Positions 32,500-43,541 of a stretch of 64,000 nt of DNA are shown piece by piece. The notes under the pieces were generated by a model. That model saw only the letters and a list, made by a program, of their open reading frames with translations, made no database searches and was not told the DNA's origin. The translations under genes were made by a program, and so were the position numbers. The stretch is from Ascarosepion bandense (taxonomy: Eukaryota > Mollusca > Cephalopoda > Sepiida > Sepiidae). Numbering within the stretch: the stretch's first letter is position 1; the number at the start of each line of letters is the position of its first letter. The stretch lies in contig JBBBDQ010001027.1 in the NCBI GenBank assembly GCA_037127315.1, forward strand, positions 855,001 to 919,000, read 5' to 3'.

Positions 32500-32600
32500 C
32501 ATTTTCGTAAATAATCATACCGGTAGAAATAAATATATATTACTGTTTGATTATAAACAGACTATCTACTTAAATACGAGTATCGATCAAATATATATAT
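32500..32600 (+). repeat. Tail of the foldback/tRNA composite
   Basis: After the tRNA-like head the sequence returns to ACCGGTAGAAATAAATATAT and GATTATAAACAGACTATC, the same blocks as in the palindrome at 32,092. The element is therefore cyclic or tandem in layout. Confidence 0.65.
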
Positions 32601-32639
32601 GTGAGGCACCCATCAAAAGACCTTATGCATCTGTACCTA

Positions 32640-33000
32640 AAGTGTTATGCCTCTGATGGCATCTATTATGACTCTACAGGCCACCACACGAGTGACAGTC
32701 TCAATTGCATATAAAGACACTCCCCCTCGATGAGACCGTGTTATTTCCATTCCATCAAGCACGCTTCTCTCTGGTAGCCACATTTCGTTTCTCCTCTTCT
32801 CGCTCCAACCCTCGGTGTAAATCATGTTAGCATCACGAGCTATCATTGGCGACGTCTTCCCACCTCTCGATGTCTAAGTTCATCGCCATCATGTCCTTTT
32901 TGCAGACGTCCTTAAATCGAAGATGAGGCCACCTTCTTGCCGGTGGCCAGTTCTTCGGAATCCACCCACCCAACGTACGATGTACACGCCGAAGCCAGCG

Positions 33001-33003
<3 letters not shown>
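32640..33003 (-). pseudogene. LINE C-terminus with zinc finger
   Basis: Minus strand from 33,003: PRWLRRVHRTLGGWIPKNWP and WPHLRFKDVCKKDMMAMNLD, then WEDVA, typical of the end of APE-type LINE ORF2 proteins. After frameshifts, FICN, DCHSCGGL and SHNRCHQRHN remain of the terminal C2H2-like finger (32,642-32,717). One finger cysteine is a stop. 5' cut by (TA)n at 33,004-33,061. Confidence 0.75.
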
Positions 33004-33063
<60 letters not shown>

Positions 33064-33081
33064 CATTTTAAACGAATTATT

Positions 33082-33122
33082 TCGCTACCCAGGTTTCTAC
33101 TATGAGTGGTGTCTTCAGGCGA
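33082..33122 (-). ncRNA. Hammerhead-like ribozyme, class c, left arm
   Basis: TCGC/GCGA forms a 4-bp stem I. CTGAAGA; stem II CACCACTCATAGTA (C-A mismatch then a short pairing, better in the right arm); GAAA; stem III ACC-TG-GGT; GUA triplet. Every element of the consensus is present except a canonical 10.1-11.1 pair. Confidence 0.6.
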
Positions 33123-33165
33123 GTTTTAATAACTTTATTAAAAATTTTAATAGCTTTATTAAAAA

Positions 33166-33206
33166 TCGCCTGAAGACACCCCTCATGGTAGAAACCTGCG
33201 TAGCGA
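33166..33206 (+). ncRNA. Hammerhead-like ribozyme, class c, right arm
   Basis: TCGC/GCGA stem I, CTGAAGA, ACC-CCTCAT-GGT stem II after a C-A mismatch, GAAA, ACCTGCGT with one change weakening stem III, GUA. Confidence 0.6.
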
Positions 33207-33319
33207 AATACCTCGTTTAAAAATGAAAAATATTGAAAAGTTCTACAATATAATTGTATAGAACACTTTTTAATGCAAATGTGTAGTGGTCTAACCCTAT
33301 TAAGACCAAAAACTAAGTA

Positions 33320-33340
33320 TTAAACAATCAATCAATCAAT

Positions 33341-33379
<39 letters not shown>

Positions 33380-33656
33380 TTATAGATGCCTGTATCTATA
33401 TATTTATAGATATTTATATTTATAGATATATATTATATTTATATGTATGTATATACATATTTTATATATATATTTTTATGAATTGTTTATAATATTTATA
33501 TTTTTATTTTACAAATTGTATCTTATTACATATATATTATATATAATATATATAATATATATAATATATATTATGTCTTATTATTGATATATTATTATTA
33601 ATTATTATATTTTATATATTTATTTATACATTTTTACACATATTTTTATACATATT
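33320..33656. repeat. (TCAA)n then AT-rich low-complexity
   Basis: Short (TCAA)n at 33,326-33,343, (TA)n to 33,376, then TATATTATA-type simple sequence. Confidence 0.8.
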
Positions 33657-34719
33657 CAGTGGAACCTGGTGTATACGACCTCCATCGTCAGCGTCCACCT
33701 GCTATTAACGACCGTTTTTCTATGCACGTACGTGAGTTGACCCCCAGTGAGCGACCTCTTACAAAACGCGACCACCGACCAGCATGAAAGAATAAAAATC
33801 AATGACCAAGCGACCACTTTAACAAAAAATTCATTTTGGCAGTACAGTCCTAACTTCTAAATTAGGAGAATTTAAGTTAGTAATCTATTTCATTTTCCTT
33901 TAATCTAAGCCAGAAACATTTTTCCGTTGTTTTGTTATTGTAGTGAAGTGTCAAATTTTTATTATTTGTTGAAATGGCGGTGGTCAAACGGCGGCTGTCT
34001 TGTATTAACATGTACTTATTTCATTTGACAAGTTCAAGAGATTTTCAGTTTCTGTACCAACTTGGATAAATTCGGTCGTAGTGGAAAAATCACATCTATG
34101 TGAAATTTAAATTATCAATGTTTATCTCTCATTATCTTTATTCTTTCTCAGTTGTTTTACTCTCTCTCTCTCTTTCTCTCTCTCACTTTCTCTTTCTCTA
34201 CCCTGATCGTTGTCATTTTTTTTCTTGTAGGTTTGTTTATTTTTCCATATATTATCGCAGATTCTTTTTTACTATCACTCACTTCTAAGAAAAAATTAAA
34301 AACTTATACATTGCGAACTTTTCCAACGTACATATTTTATAAGAAATAAGTACCAACATCAATTAGAATCAAAGTGGTCACATAAAAAAAAAACTAACAC
34401 CACACAAACTGCAATAACTGATTTTTTTAAGCCTACACCCGTGTGAATAAATAATTTTTATTTCTCTTGTTAACCGTTGTAAATATGTTTTTAATCTTAA
34501 AAAATAATTCTGCTGAATAAATTTTTCAAAGTTAGACCATCTTATGCTCTCATTTATTTATTACCAGATTACATGGCAAAATACTAAAATATGTACATTC
34601 TGGAGAGTGAAATATACGATCGCGGGGAGGATAGGTCACGAGTCTTTAGTGAGCGACCACCTGTCGTATGCGACCAGTTTTTTGACAGTAGAGATGGTCG
34701 CATACAACGGGTTCCACTG
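33657..34719 (+). mobile_element. Pogo/Tigger-like DNA transposon, non-autonomous
   Basis: The termini CAGTGGAACCTGGTGTATAC and, reverse complemented, CAGTGGAACCCGTTGTATGC are inverted repeats of the pogo/Tigger type. TA follows the right end. Subterminal GCGACC motifs repeat near both ends. At 33,974 an ATG in good context (GAAATGG) opens MAVVKRR and then fails, looking like a relic of the transposase start. About 1.06 kb; the catalytic domain is absent. Confidence 0.8.
34140..34205. repeat. (TC)n-rich tract inside the transposon
   Basis: Interrupted TCTCTCTCTTTCTCTCTC. Confidence 0.8.
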
Positions 34720-35685
34720 TATAAATTTTTTTAAGCCTTTTCTTAATTCTTAATTTTTTAATTTTAATTTTTTAACTATTATTTTTTATTCTTTAAAAGA
34801 AATACTCATTCGAATGCTTCGCCCCCAATGTAAACAAACTAGTGACGCCCCCTTCAACGTGGAACTAATAATAATCGAACTTTGAAATTTCCCATGATTT
34901 TAGTATTTTATGCATTTTTGGGTTTCGATAATAACTTAACTAATTATACATTTAATAAATAAAACAGTCATGCACCCAATTTACAATTTTTAACGATCTT
35001 AACTTAAAGTACTAATTCAGATCTAAAAACGTTCAGTTTATAATATGCACGTGATGATTGTATAATGCATGAAACTCCGAGTCGTACTTAAAACGTAGGA
35101 TAATATGTATATTTTTTTAATATATATATGTATATAGGTACCTCACCTAAATCGTTAAAAAACAGCATAAAACTTGATAAAAATGTACTTTTTCTATCAA
35201 AATATTTATATTATTATTAAGAGGAAAGATCAAAAGCAAGTTTTAATTATTTAAAAATTTTTTAATCCTTTCTACAATGTGCGAAATTTTGGTAGAAAAT
35301 CATGTTTTGATTTGATTTAGCGGGTAACCAAAACGTTACAACTGTTTACAATGGAAAACATAATGATTACATCACCCACTTTTTTCCTGGTAACAAACAC
35401 ATTAATTTGGAAATTCTCGCAAAAATCTAATAATTGTTGTATTTTAATGAAACTTTCAATACTCATTCACAAATGAATGAAATTATTTTTGTAATTATTA
35501 CTTTTAAAAATCTTGCTAAAAATATTTTGTTTTTACCGCTATCCCTCCTTCACGTAAATCGATGAAATATAAATAAATTTTATACTGCTGCGGTCTATGG
35601 TTTTATTAGTTAAACGCAGAACTCATTGGGGGAATATAAATCATTTATTTTTTTAAAAATTTTGCCTCTGTATCCGAAAATCTGC
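34720..35685. other. AT-rich; one scrap of the window-start repeat
   Basis: 35,041-35,125 resembles 52-135 (TGATGATTGTATAATGCATG, then GTCGTACTTAAAACGTAGGA). The rest holds no motif I recognise. Confidence 0.5.
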
Positions 35686-35805
35686 GCTTACGGCCTATCA
35701 CGTTGAATACACCGGTTCTCGCTCGATCACCGAAGTTAAGCAACGTTGAGCCTGGTCAGTACTTATATGGGTGACCGCTTGGGAATACCAGGTGCTGTAA
35801 GCGTT
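35686..35805 (+). rRNA. 5S rRNA-derived SINE head
   Basis: Collinear with metazoan 5S rRNA from GCTTACGGCC to GGTGCTGTAAGC, including the internal promoter blocks around AAGTTAAGCAACG and GGGTGACCGC. It is part of the SINE, not an independent rRNA gene. Confidence 0.85.
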
Positions 35806-36175
35806 TAGTGACGGATGTGCGTTGTTGTGCAGTGGATATCGGCTCGGAAAGAGAAATCGGTGAGCCGAGTTCGAATTCCAGTTGAATACCCTGCATTCAC
35901 TTAAGCACTGGTACCCTTGGAAAAGGTATTAATCCGTCCCTTCCCTCCATAGGTTAAATAACAGAGTAGGACTTGAGGACCCTGTCCTTAAAAACAAATC
36001 CCAATGAATCTTGGTACTCGAAAAGGAAAAAAAAAGTATAACTAGACACAAAACTTATATAACAAAACAACAATGAATTGTTGAAAGAAAAAGGTATTAC
36101 CAGCAATAAATAAATAAAATTTAGTTGGCAATAAATGACCCGCCGAGGTTGATATACCATAACAACTAACCAACT
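35686..36175 (+). mobile_element. 5S rRNA/tRNA chimeric SINE, full length
   Basis: Flanked by perfect 10-bp target duplications GAAAATCTGC (35,676-35,685 and 36,176-36,185). Order: 5S head 35,686-35,805; tRNA-like module with GTGCAGTGGATATCGGCTC (A-box-like) and GAGTTCGAATTCC (B box); body with the GGTATTAATCCGTCCCTTCC block; and a 3' tail ending TAACAACTAACCAAC. About 490 bp. The perfect duplication implies a fairly recent insertion. Confidence 0.95.
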
Positions 36176-36185
36176 GAAAATCTGC

Positions 36186-37270
36186 TCAGAAGAGTAAAAT
36201 TAAAAAGACAATAAAACTGTGATATTATTTAATTTGATAAGCTTTTAATTGCTTGAATAAATAATAAAAATTAAGGACATTTATAGTCTGAAGACAAAAC
36301 ATTTTTTCGATTACTAAAGAAATTTTAAAAGAATTGTTATAAGAACAACAATTAAGAGGCGTTTCTACGCTCCTCAAAACCTCCAAACCCTGATTAGGGG
36401 CTTTGTTGTCGGATGTAATTTATCGTCATACTTAAGACTAAAGCTAATTCGAGGCCGCGAAAGTGTGATACTACAAAAGGACTGAACTTAGGCTACGAAA
36501 CTAGTTGATTTTACATTAATGCTTTATAAACAGTTGTAGCTGTTCGTATCGGTAGTAAATGGATATTTGGGGATTACGATGATAAATATTCACCAATGGT
36601 TGTTATTCTTGATCTTAAAGACGATTAGAGAAAAACTTAAAAAAAATCAATTGACCCTAAGCAAAGGGATAATGACAGACGCAATGGAATACTGGGAGTG
36701 CGAGAGAATGAGAAGATTTTAGAAGGAACCGGAAACTCCAAAGGGAGGAGCGTGAACCAAATCATAGGCGAACTCATCTTTCTTTTTTAGTACAGGCAAA
36801 GGCTAAATTTGCCAAGCCCACTATGCCGTTTACCATTTGGAAAATGTCCTCGTCAGATATAGAATCTATCTTCGGTTGGCAATTTCCATATTGCCGATTT
36901 CTCGTTCGAGAAATATGTCCTGACTAGTGACACAGAAGATAAATCCGGTCCACTCGAACTTAAATATAAATACGGATTCTCCAGGAACACAAAAGAATCT
37001 TTCAACGGCTCGAATTCCAGTTGGGAATTATCAAAAGTAAAACTCTATCTTTTTACATTTTCGCATTACTTGTTCTTGCATACATGTGTTAAAGTTTCTC
37101 TGCGTGGGACAGATGCAAATTTTTGTATATCATCTTGTGTCTAACTTAGCGGTCTGAAACACTCTTTGAACAAAGCGTATTTGCAATTCCTTTTTCTTTT
37201 TAAGCTATTCCGTTTCGTCTGTGTATTAAGGTGTTGTTATATCTTTGATATAATAATGTCTATAATAGGA
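36186..37270. other. No gene recognised
   Basis: Moderately AT-rich with stops in all frames. I identify no repeat family. Confidence 0.5.
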
Positions 37271-37274
37271 AAAT

Positions 37275-37915
37275 GAGCGGACCTGAAGCAGACTACCACT
37301 ACGTTTAATTTCGTTGTTTTTCTTTTTTTTATACTTTTTTTTCAGCGCAGTTCTATCGATTACCCCCTTAACTTTACGACTGACAAAACAGATTTTGAAA
37401 AATTTCAATATTTAAACATTTTCTGGGGGGAATCAGTTTCTTATACAACGTTATAGTAAATCAAGCCTCCATTTTAAAACCAGTCGCCGGTACGACATTA
37501 CCGCCACCTGTAAATTTGTTCATTATCAATTTTTTTGGATTTTTTTTCAGTGCAATATTATCTTTTACAATTCAAATTTTACGAATGACAATATATATAT
37601 ATATTTGAAAAAAATTCAATATTTAAAGAATTTTAGGGAAGGGGACCAGTTTCTCATGCAACCTTATAGTGGAATGAAACTGGAAGGATCGATTTACTTT
37701 AATGAGAAACTGACCCCCCCCCCCCACCAAACTTGTTTAAATATTGTAATTTTTCAAAATTTGTGTTGATAATCGGAAAGTTTAAGCAACAATCGATAGG
37801 ACTACGCTGAAGAAAACAGAAAAAAAAAAGAAAAAAAAAGAAAAGAAAAGAAAAACAACGAAATTAAACGTGGTGGTAGTCTGCTTCAGGTCCGCCGGAA
37901 AATGATTTGGGAGTG
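37275..37915. repeat. Large foldback with internal direct repeat
   Basis: The left arm GGACCTGAAGCAGACTACCA and right arm TGGTAGTCTGCTTCAGGTCC pair, continuing through ACGAAATTAAACG, polypurine and GAAAATT-type blocks over about 170 bp. The centre (37,540-37,680) repeats part of the left arm in direct orientation, so one arm was duplicated before or after inversion. A C13-type tract lies at 37,716. Confidence 0.8.
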
Positions 37916-37999
37916 TTTTTTGACGCATAGCAATCCCATAGAATGGTGACCTCTACGTGATATGAAGATGCAAGCAAAACAAAAGAAAACAAAAAATAA

Positions 38000-38070
38000 A
38001 AACAAAAAAAGACCCCCCCACTAAAAAAAAAAAAAAGAAAACCAAAAAAAAAAAAAAAAAATAAAGACTC
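38000..38070. repeat. A-rich low-complexity tract
   Basis: Repeated A-runs with single C or G interruptions, next to the right arm of the foldback. Confidence 0.8.
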
Positions 38071-38159
38071 CTTCTGATGCCTAGCACTCCTAACGCGGTA
38101 AATAATTAGGATTTGTCGAAACATTGCAAGGAGATACACAGTCAAATCTTTAGAAAAAA

Positions 38160-38930
38160 ACATTGCTTAATTGTATCTTGGCGGCTGCAAACTACTCACA
38201 AATGCTGTAATAGTCCCATCAAAATCGCATCTTATAACTCATAGTACTGCTAATTTGAACATTCTGTTGAAATTTCGGAGCAGAAGAAAATAATTTAGGA
38301 GTAATATTTCTAATGGATTAAACATAGTATTAAACAGAATAAACAAAGCAGAACTAATATGGCATAAAAATTAAGCTATCAAACAAGAAATAGAGGTGTA
38401 CGAAATTGTGGGAAGGTGGGTCAAAGATTTCTCAACACTGACCTGGTCTACCAGGAAAGAGTGTTTAATATTGAAGAACTCCAAAATTATCCCCGATTAT
38501 AAAGCAATACTGACAGCACATCCACCAGCTCAGGAATTTATTTCGGGTTTTTCAAACATTCTCGTTTTCTTTATTCCAAAACAAATTTCATGGAAACATC
38601 TAAAGACTCCACTGTATTATTAATATTTTTATTATTAGATGATATTATATATGAGTGTATTAAAAGTATTTTCGTTTTTACAACCCTTTAATTTAAAGTT
38701 TATTTCATACATATATCTAAAGACTATGACGCCATTAATGCCAGTAATATTTTTTTATATATATTACTGTGTATCAAATGAATTTTTTAATAGTTGATTG
38801 ATTTGTTTTTTATGATTTATCAACTTTTTGTGGGTTATTTAAACATATTTTGAATTGTAAGAATTATTCTATTTTGCGATGAATATTGCATAAAAATACT
38901 CTTTGAGAATAACAATGATTTTTTTCCAGA
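38160..38930. other. No firm gene
   Basis: The 75-codon open frame at 38,396-38,623 has no motif I know. 38,760-38,880 resembles the flank of the MITE-like repeat at 4,560-4,680 (GATTGATT..., TTATCAACT, GTTATTTAAA). Confidence 0.4.
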
Positions 38931-38934
38931 TGCA

Positions 38935-39095
38935 AGTCCTACTATTTAGCCCGTAGCTGGAGAAATTAAGTTGAGATATACCTTCCCAAAGGTGATATGC
39001 GCGTAACTGGATGTAACGAACCCGAGTTGAACTCGAACGCGGGTCTCCGATTTCTCATTCTGAGTCGCTATCCATTACAACACCAGCATAAATAT
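38935..39095 (-). mobile_element. tRNA-derived SINE, head half
   Basis: Minus strand: AATGGATAGCGACTCAGAAT, CGCGTTCGAGTTCAACTCGG and part of the body. Diverged from the other copies. Confidence 0.7.
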
Positions 39096-39165
39096 CTTGT
39101 CCTTTATGGAACTTTACTCAAAAGATTACTTCATGTGAACATCTGTAGACTATCTATAGCTCCAA

Positions 39166-39167
39166 TA

Positions 39168-39201
<34 letters not shown>
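39166..39201. repeat. (TTA)n run
   Basis: Perfect trinucleotide run with no LINE fragment beside it. Confidence 0.9.
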
Positions 39202-39203
<2 letters not shown>

Positions 39204-39204
39204 G

Positions 39205-40885
39205 GCCCTTAAGCATTAAATGTCATTAAATACATTAAATGATCATTAAGCACTATATTAAAGCTGGAGCTGTTTCATAAAGAAAATATTCATAATGATG
39301 GATGCTTGTATTGAGGTTTTGGCAATTATTAGGCCTTAAGCTGGTCACAGAGTTCAGGAAAAAAAAAAAAAAAAAGAAACGAAACGGTTGTTGACAGTAC
39401 AGACGGAAATTCGTTTAAGTTTTTTTTAAGGGTGGTGACCTTTTCTTTGGAAATATAGCCCAGAATTGGAATGGCCATAATTTCTCGATTTATAACGCAG
39501 AAAAAACTGGCCAGCATCAGGTAAAATCTTTCACAAAAATCCCCCGCCCCGCCCCAAAAATACCGAAAAACAAACTAGGATCCTCCCAAGATACCATATA
39601 TAGAGCATTACGTAAGTTTCTTTTTAATATCAGGTTTATTAAAAAGAAAAAAAATTAACAATGTACCAATATTGGTAACAAAGCTTTGTGTACAAAAGAG
39701 AAGAAAAACAAGAGCTATTTTTAGCATCTAACAATATTATTAGCACAGAAGAAAGAACCAAATTTAAATTGAAACGAAGAATTTAAGCTTTTCGACATCT
39801 TTTGAACATTATTCCAAATCAAACACTAGTTCGTGCCCGATTTAAAATATATCAATAAATTCTCATTTTAGAATTGTCCATGAAAAGAAAAAAGGCACAA
39901 GAACGAACCCTTAATTTTCCTTTGACCAGGAAAAGTCCGTTAAATATGAATGTCACCTAAGAATGCATGTTTTTAAAATATAACATAATTTTTAATACAA
40001 TATGAACTACTTACGACACAAACTCAATAAATTATAATGAAAAACATATAATATTTATTTATCAGTGGGTTTTGACACAGAATCATATTTATCGTGAAGA
40101 CCGATGCCCTTATAAGCAAGGTTTATTTTAGGCATAATTAAAGATGCAGGTTATTGTAAAAGAAAAATGCAAATTAATTAACAGTATCTTAATGTTAAAT
40201 TTGAAATCCAATAAATTGCAGGTTTACCGTACTGATAGTGTTAATCTATAGATAATTCGCACACATATTACACTCAATAGCCAATACAATTAATATGTTA
40301 TTATATAAAACAAATTCCGGGTAATTTTAACGAGTAAGAGATTTCCATCTTTAAGCAGACTGAAACAGATAAACGATATTATAATTATCAGTTTGAATTC
40401 TTAGAGAGACGGCCATTTTGGATCGCTAATAGACAACTACAATATATAATTAATATCTTCTTTTTTTGTGCATAATTAATGCCAACCTTTTAACAAGCTC
40501 TACCTGATAATCGATGTTTATATTAACAGAAAAGATTTTGGATAAAAGTCACCAATAATAAGCGTACAAAAGATAAACGCCACTCAAGTTATAGAAAAAC
40601 AATGCATATTATATTTACCTCTGAAAACACGTACAGACGAAGGAGACAAATATTATGAATGAATCGTAATTTTCATATATTTCAAAAACCTATGACTTAT
40701 TTCAAATATCCATGTCATATTTTAAACAGTCATAACAAATAAGCAACATTAATACTTTAACTGTACCATATTAATGTATTTAGAATAATATACAATATTA
40801 AAACATATATTAAAGATGAAAAACACCCGAATCAAACTATTGACGGCATTTAACTAAGCAGGATTTAGTTTGGCACAAGACCGCG
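39205..40885. other. AT-rich gene desert
   Basis: No coding homology, no family shared with the rest of the window, only short poly-A/T tracts. Confidence 0.6.
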
Positions 40886-40889
40886 TATA

Positions 40890-41470
40890 TAATGTATCCA
40901 GTGAGTATCAAAATCATGAAAGTAGGAATGGTATTCTAAGCTAGCTTGTTAACCATTACATGACAATGAGCCGTCCATCTTAGCTATTTAACGAGCTGGT
41001 TATACTGGATTTATCCGGCTTGGTACATAACCAAAGGCACGAAGAACCCAACGAGGATCGAACTGACGACAGTAGGAATAGTCTGTTGTTAGCTTATTAA
41101 CCATTACCTGATTCTGAGGCGTCCATATCAGCTATTTAATGAGCTGATTAAACCGGGTCTACCTGATTTGGTACAAAAACTCATGTACGAAGCACCCAGT
41201 GAATGATCTCAGCTATTCAACAAGTTGATTATAACGTGTTTATTCATTCTGACACAAGGCCATAGGTATGAAGCGCCTAGTGAGGATCAAACTCACTACA
41301 GTTCGAATGGTATGCTAAGTTAGCTTGTTAACCATTACCTGACTCTGAGGCGTACATCTCAGCTAGTTAACGAGCTGATTATAACGTGATTATTCGTTCT
41401 AGCACGAAGCAACCAGAGAGGAACGAACTCACGACAATAGGAATAGTTAGTCAAGCTAGTTTGACTAAAT
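40890..41470 (-). repeat. Tandem tRNA-derived SINE remnants
   Basis: Minus strand: GTAATGGTTAACAAGCTA (A-box-like) followed by GAGTTTGATCCTCACTAGG (B-box-like) and CATACCTATGGCCTTGTGTC recur at least three times (heads near 40,955, 41,100, 41,330), with partial copies between. A family different from the SINEs with the CAGCTATGGGTT body. A scrap (TGTGGCACAAGGCCGAAAGT) is at about 51,910. Confidence 0.65.
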
Positions 41471-41474
41471 TTGA

Positions 41475-43085
41475 TTTTATCAAATTACAAGAAATACCAA
41501 AAAAGAGAAAAAAGTTGCACAAATTTTGCTAATCATTTTATCTTTTTTAATCTGAGTATTTTTTTTACGAATATGGCATTAATTTAATGAAATTTAAAAA
41601 ATTGTTAAGCGAATATTTATCTATCATTTCTTTAAAGATGATTTTAAAAGACAACACAAACACTTCAGAAAAAGAAAAAACCTTGCAAAATAAGAACAAT
41701 ATTTTTTTTTTTGAATAACAGTTATTAGATTTTGGTACCGACATTATTTCGGTTAGATTAATATGAGTAAAAAAGACATTTTAATTTTTTATGTTAAAAA
41801 TAATTAAAGCGAAAAAAGACAGGTTAAAAATCAGCGTTTAACAATGGCGAAACGAAAGCCGTTCTTCAAACGAGCGTGACAAACGACGTTCAACATGAAA
41901 ATGTTAGAAATTATTTCTTGTTCATGAACAAGTAAATTTTTTGTTTCAGATAAACGCATCTTTCGTTTTGAAATTATTCGATTAACAAAAAAGAATTAGA
42001 TAATCTTTTTTTTTCATTTAAAGAAAAGATAAAAATAAATATCAAACAAATTTTTTCAGCATTTACAAAAATAATCTTGATTTCAGAAAAAATGATTTAA
42101 AGACGAACATTTGGCAGGAAATTAAGAAAATCTCATCCAAAAGAACTTTTGAAGGAACCATTTTGGCTTCGGAATATTACAAAATAGCAAAAAGTAAAAA
42201 AGGGAAAAAAACATCTAAAATGAATATAAAACAAAGGCAAAAACGTATAGAAAAGTGGATCAATAAGTCTGTAGTTTGATACGTAGTTTTTAGCTGAGTT
42301 TTGATCTGAAATTTTCACTGTATAATATTCAATTTATGTGATTAATATTCAATTACTGAAACAAGTACGTTGACAAAGAAGAAGATTATGTTGAAAAATA
42401 AATATTTGTTGGGTAAAATAAATGCTTCTATTCGTTATAAGGCTACAGACTTATTGACAGACCTGCAACAATGCTGCTTTTGCAGACAAAAATTCAGAGA
42501 AATTGCAAGATGTGAACATCCAGGGCAAGATAAATATGTTCTTCTGAGATTGTTTTTAAAAAATAGATTTCAAAAAATCAAATTTGTCACCAAGGTTTTT
42601 GGTAAAATATTGATTTTACAAGAAAAAAACTGGTTGTTGATTCTGCTAAGATTTTCTTAACACAATCAACGCGGTGTGGACAAAAAAGGATTTAAACAAT
42701 TTTTTTTCGATTTTGGGTTCAATTGTTTCATTGCATATTTAAAAATCGTTTTTTTTTTTTCGAAAGGCCGAAATTTGTCGACTTTAATTTTGGCGGGATA
42801 CGAAAAAAGTATGGGATAAAAGTGAAGACATTTTTGAAGTATAAAGTAGAACTTGTAAGACGATATTAATAACGATTTAGTATATTACAAGCACCCACAC
42901 ATACATGCGTCTATAAGTTGATTTATACACTTGTGCATTGTCTTATACGGGCTATGATGAGCAAACAAATATTGATAGTCATTGCAACTTTAAGATATAA
43001 CTGGTTCCTAGAGTTTGTTGTCTTTAGCTAGACTAATGCAAACTTATGCACCCTCACCCATACACAAATACGCATGTATGAGTGT
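41475..43085. other. AT-rich, no gene recognised
   Basis: The open frame at 42,370-42,660 (96 codons) includes CCFCRQKFREIARCEHP, a cysteine/histidine cluster that could be chance. No flanking homology and no clear start context. Confidence 0.4.
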
Positions 43086-43090
43086 ATACG

Positions 43091-43098
43091 TAAATAGG

Positions 43099-43134
<36 letters not shown>

Positions 43135-43135
43135 T
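43091..43135. repeat. (TCTA)n run
   Basis: About ten uninterrupted units; lacks the CTCTGTCTGTTCATA interruption. Confidence 0.95.
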
Positions 43136-43294
43136 TTTCTTATAAGGATGTTCACCTTGTACAAGGCTCGTAAGCCACTCGAGGCAAGAATCATAGCTTA
43201 CGAGTTTATGTCTGGAAAATAACGGCTAAACTTAGATTTAAGTACATCAGAATTCGACAGAGTGATAAGATAGAGTACAAATAGGAAAAGTTTA

Positions 43295-43340
43295 TCAATC
43301 TAACATGTTTCACTTTTATTAAAGCTTCATCAGAGAATGA
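43295..43340 (-). ncRNA. Hammerhead-like ribozyme, class d
   Basis: Stem I TCATTCT/AGATTGA pairs at six of seven positions. Core CTGATGA; stem II with CTTT/AAAG; GAAA; stem III ACATGT, self-complementary; then T, giving a GUU triplet. All conserved core residues are intact. The bases bordering stem II are mispaired. Confidence 0.6.
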
Positions 43341-43394
43341 GATATGGAGAAAAAGAAGAAAGAAATATATGATAAGATAAAGAACAAATAGGAA

Positions 43395-43440
43395 ACGTTT
43401 TTCAATCTAAGATGTTTCAGTTTTATTAAAACTGCATCAG
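43395..43440 (-). ncRNA. Hammerhead-like relic, class d, A9 to C
   Basis: CTGATGC, stem II AGTTTT-AAT-AAAACT (six perfect pairs), GAAACATCTT. Stem II pairs with a G-C at the position where the 45,714 copy has C-G. A9C should inactivate it. Confidence 0.5.
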
Positions 43441-43541
43441 AGAATGAGATATGAAGAAAAAAGAAGAAAGAAATACTGGTATTTTAACATTTTTCTGTTG
43501 TTTGACTTGTACTCGCTAATCAGGCTTTACGTGCACTTGAC

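Larger units (their letters stand above)
33062..33230. repeat. Foldback with two divergent hammerhead-like ribozymes (class c)
   Basis: The arms TTTTAAACGA...CTACCCAGGTTTCTAC and GTAGAAACCTGCGTAGC...TCGTTTAAAA face each other around an A/T-rich centre that itself repeats (AACTTTATTAAAAATTTTAA). Confidence 0.9.

Noticed and set aside
35686..35805. Functional 5S rRNA gene
   Set aside because: It is fused to a SINE body inside a target duplication.
38396..38623. 75-residue open frame as a host exon
   Set aside because: No conserved motif or splice-site pattern; left unassigned.
42370..42660. 96-residue frame with a Cys/His cluster as a possible zinc finger
   Set aside because: Spacing does not match a finger I know, and there is no splice or promoter context; insufficient.
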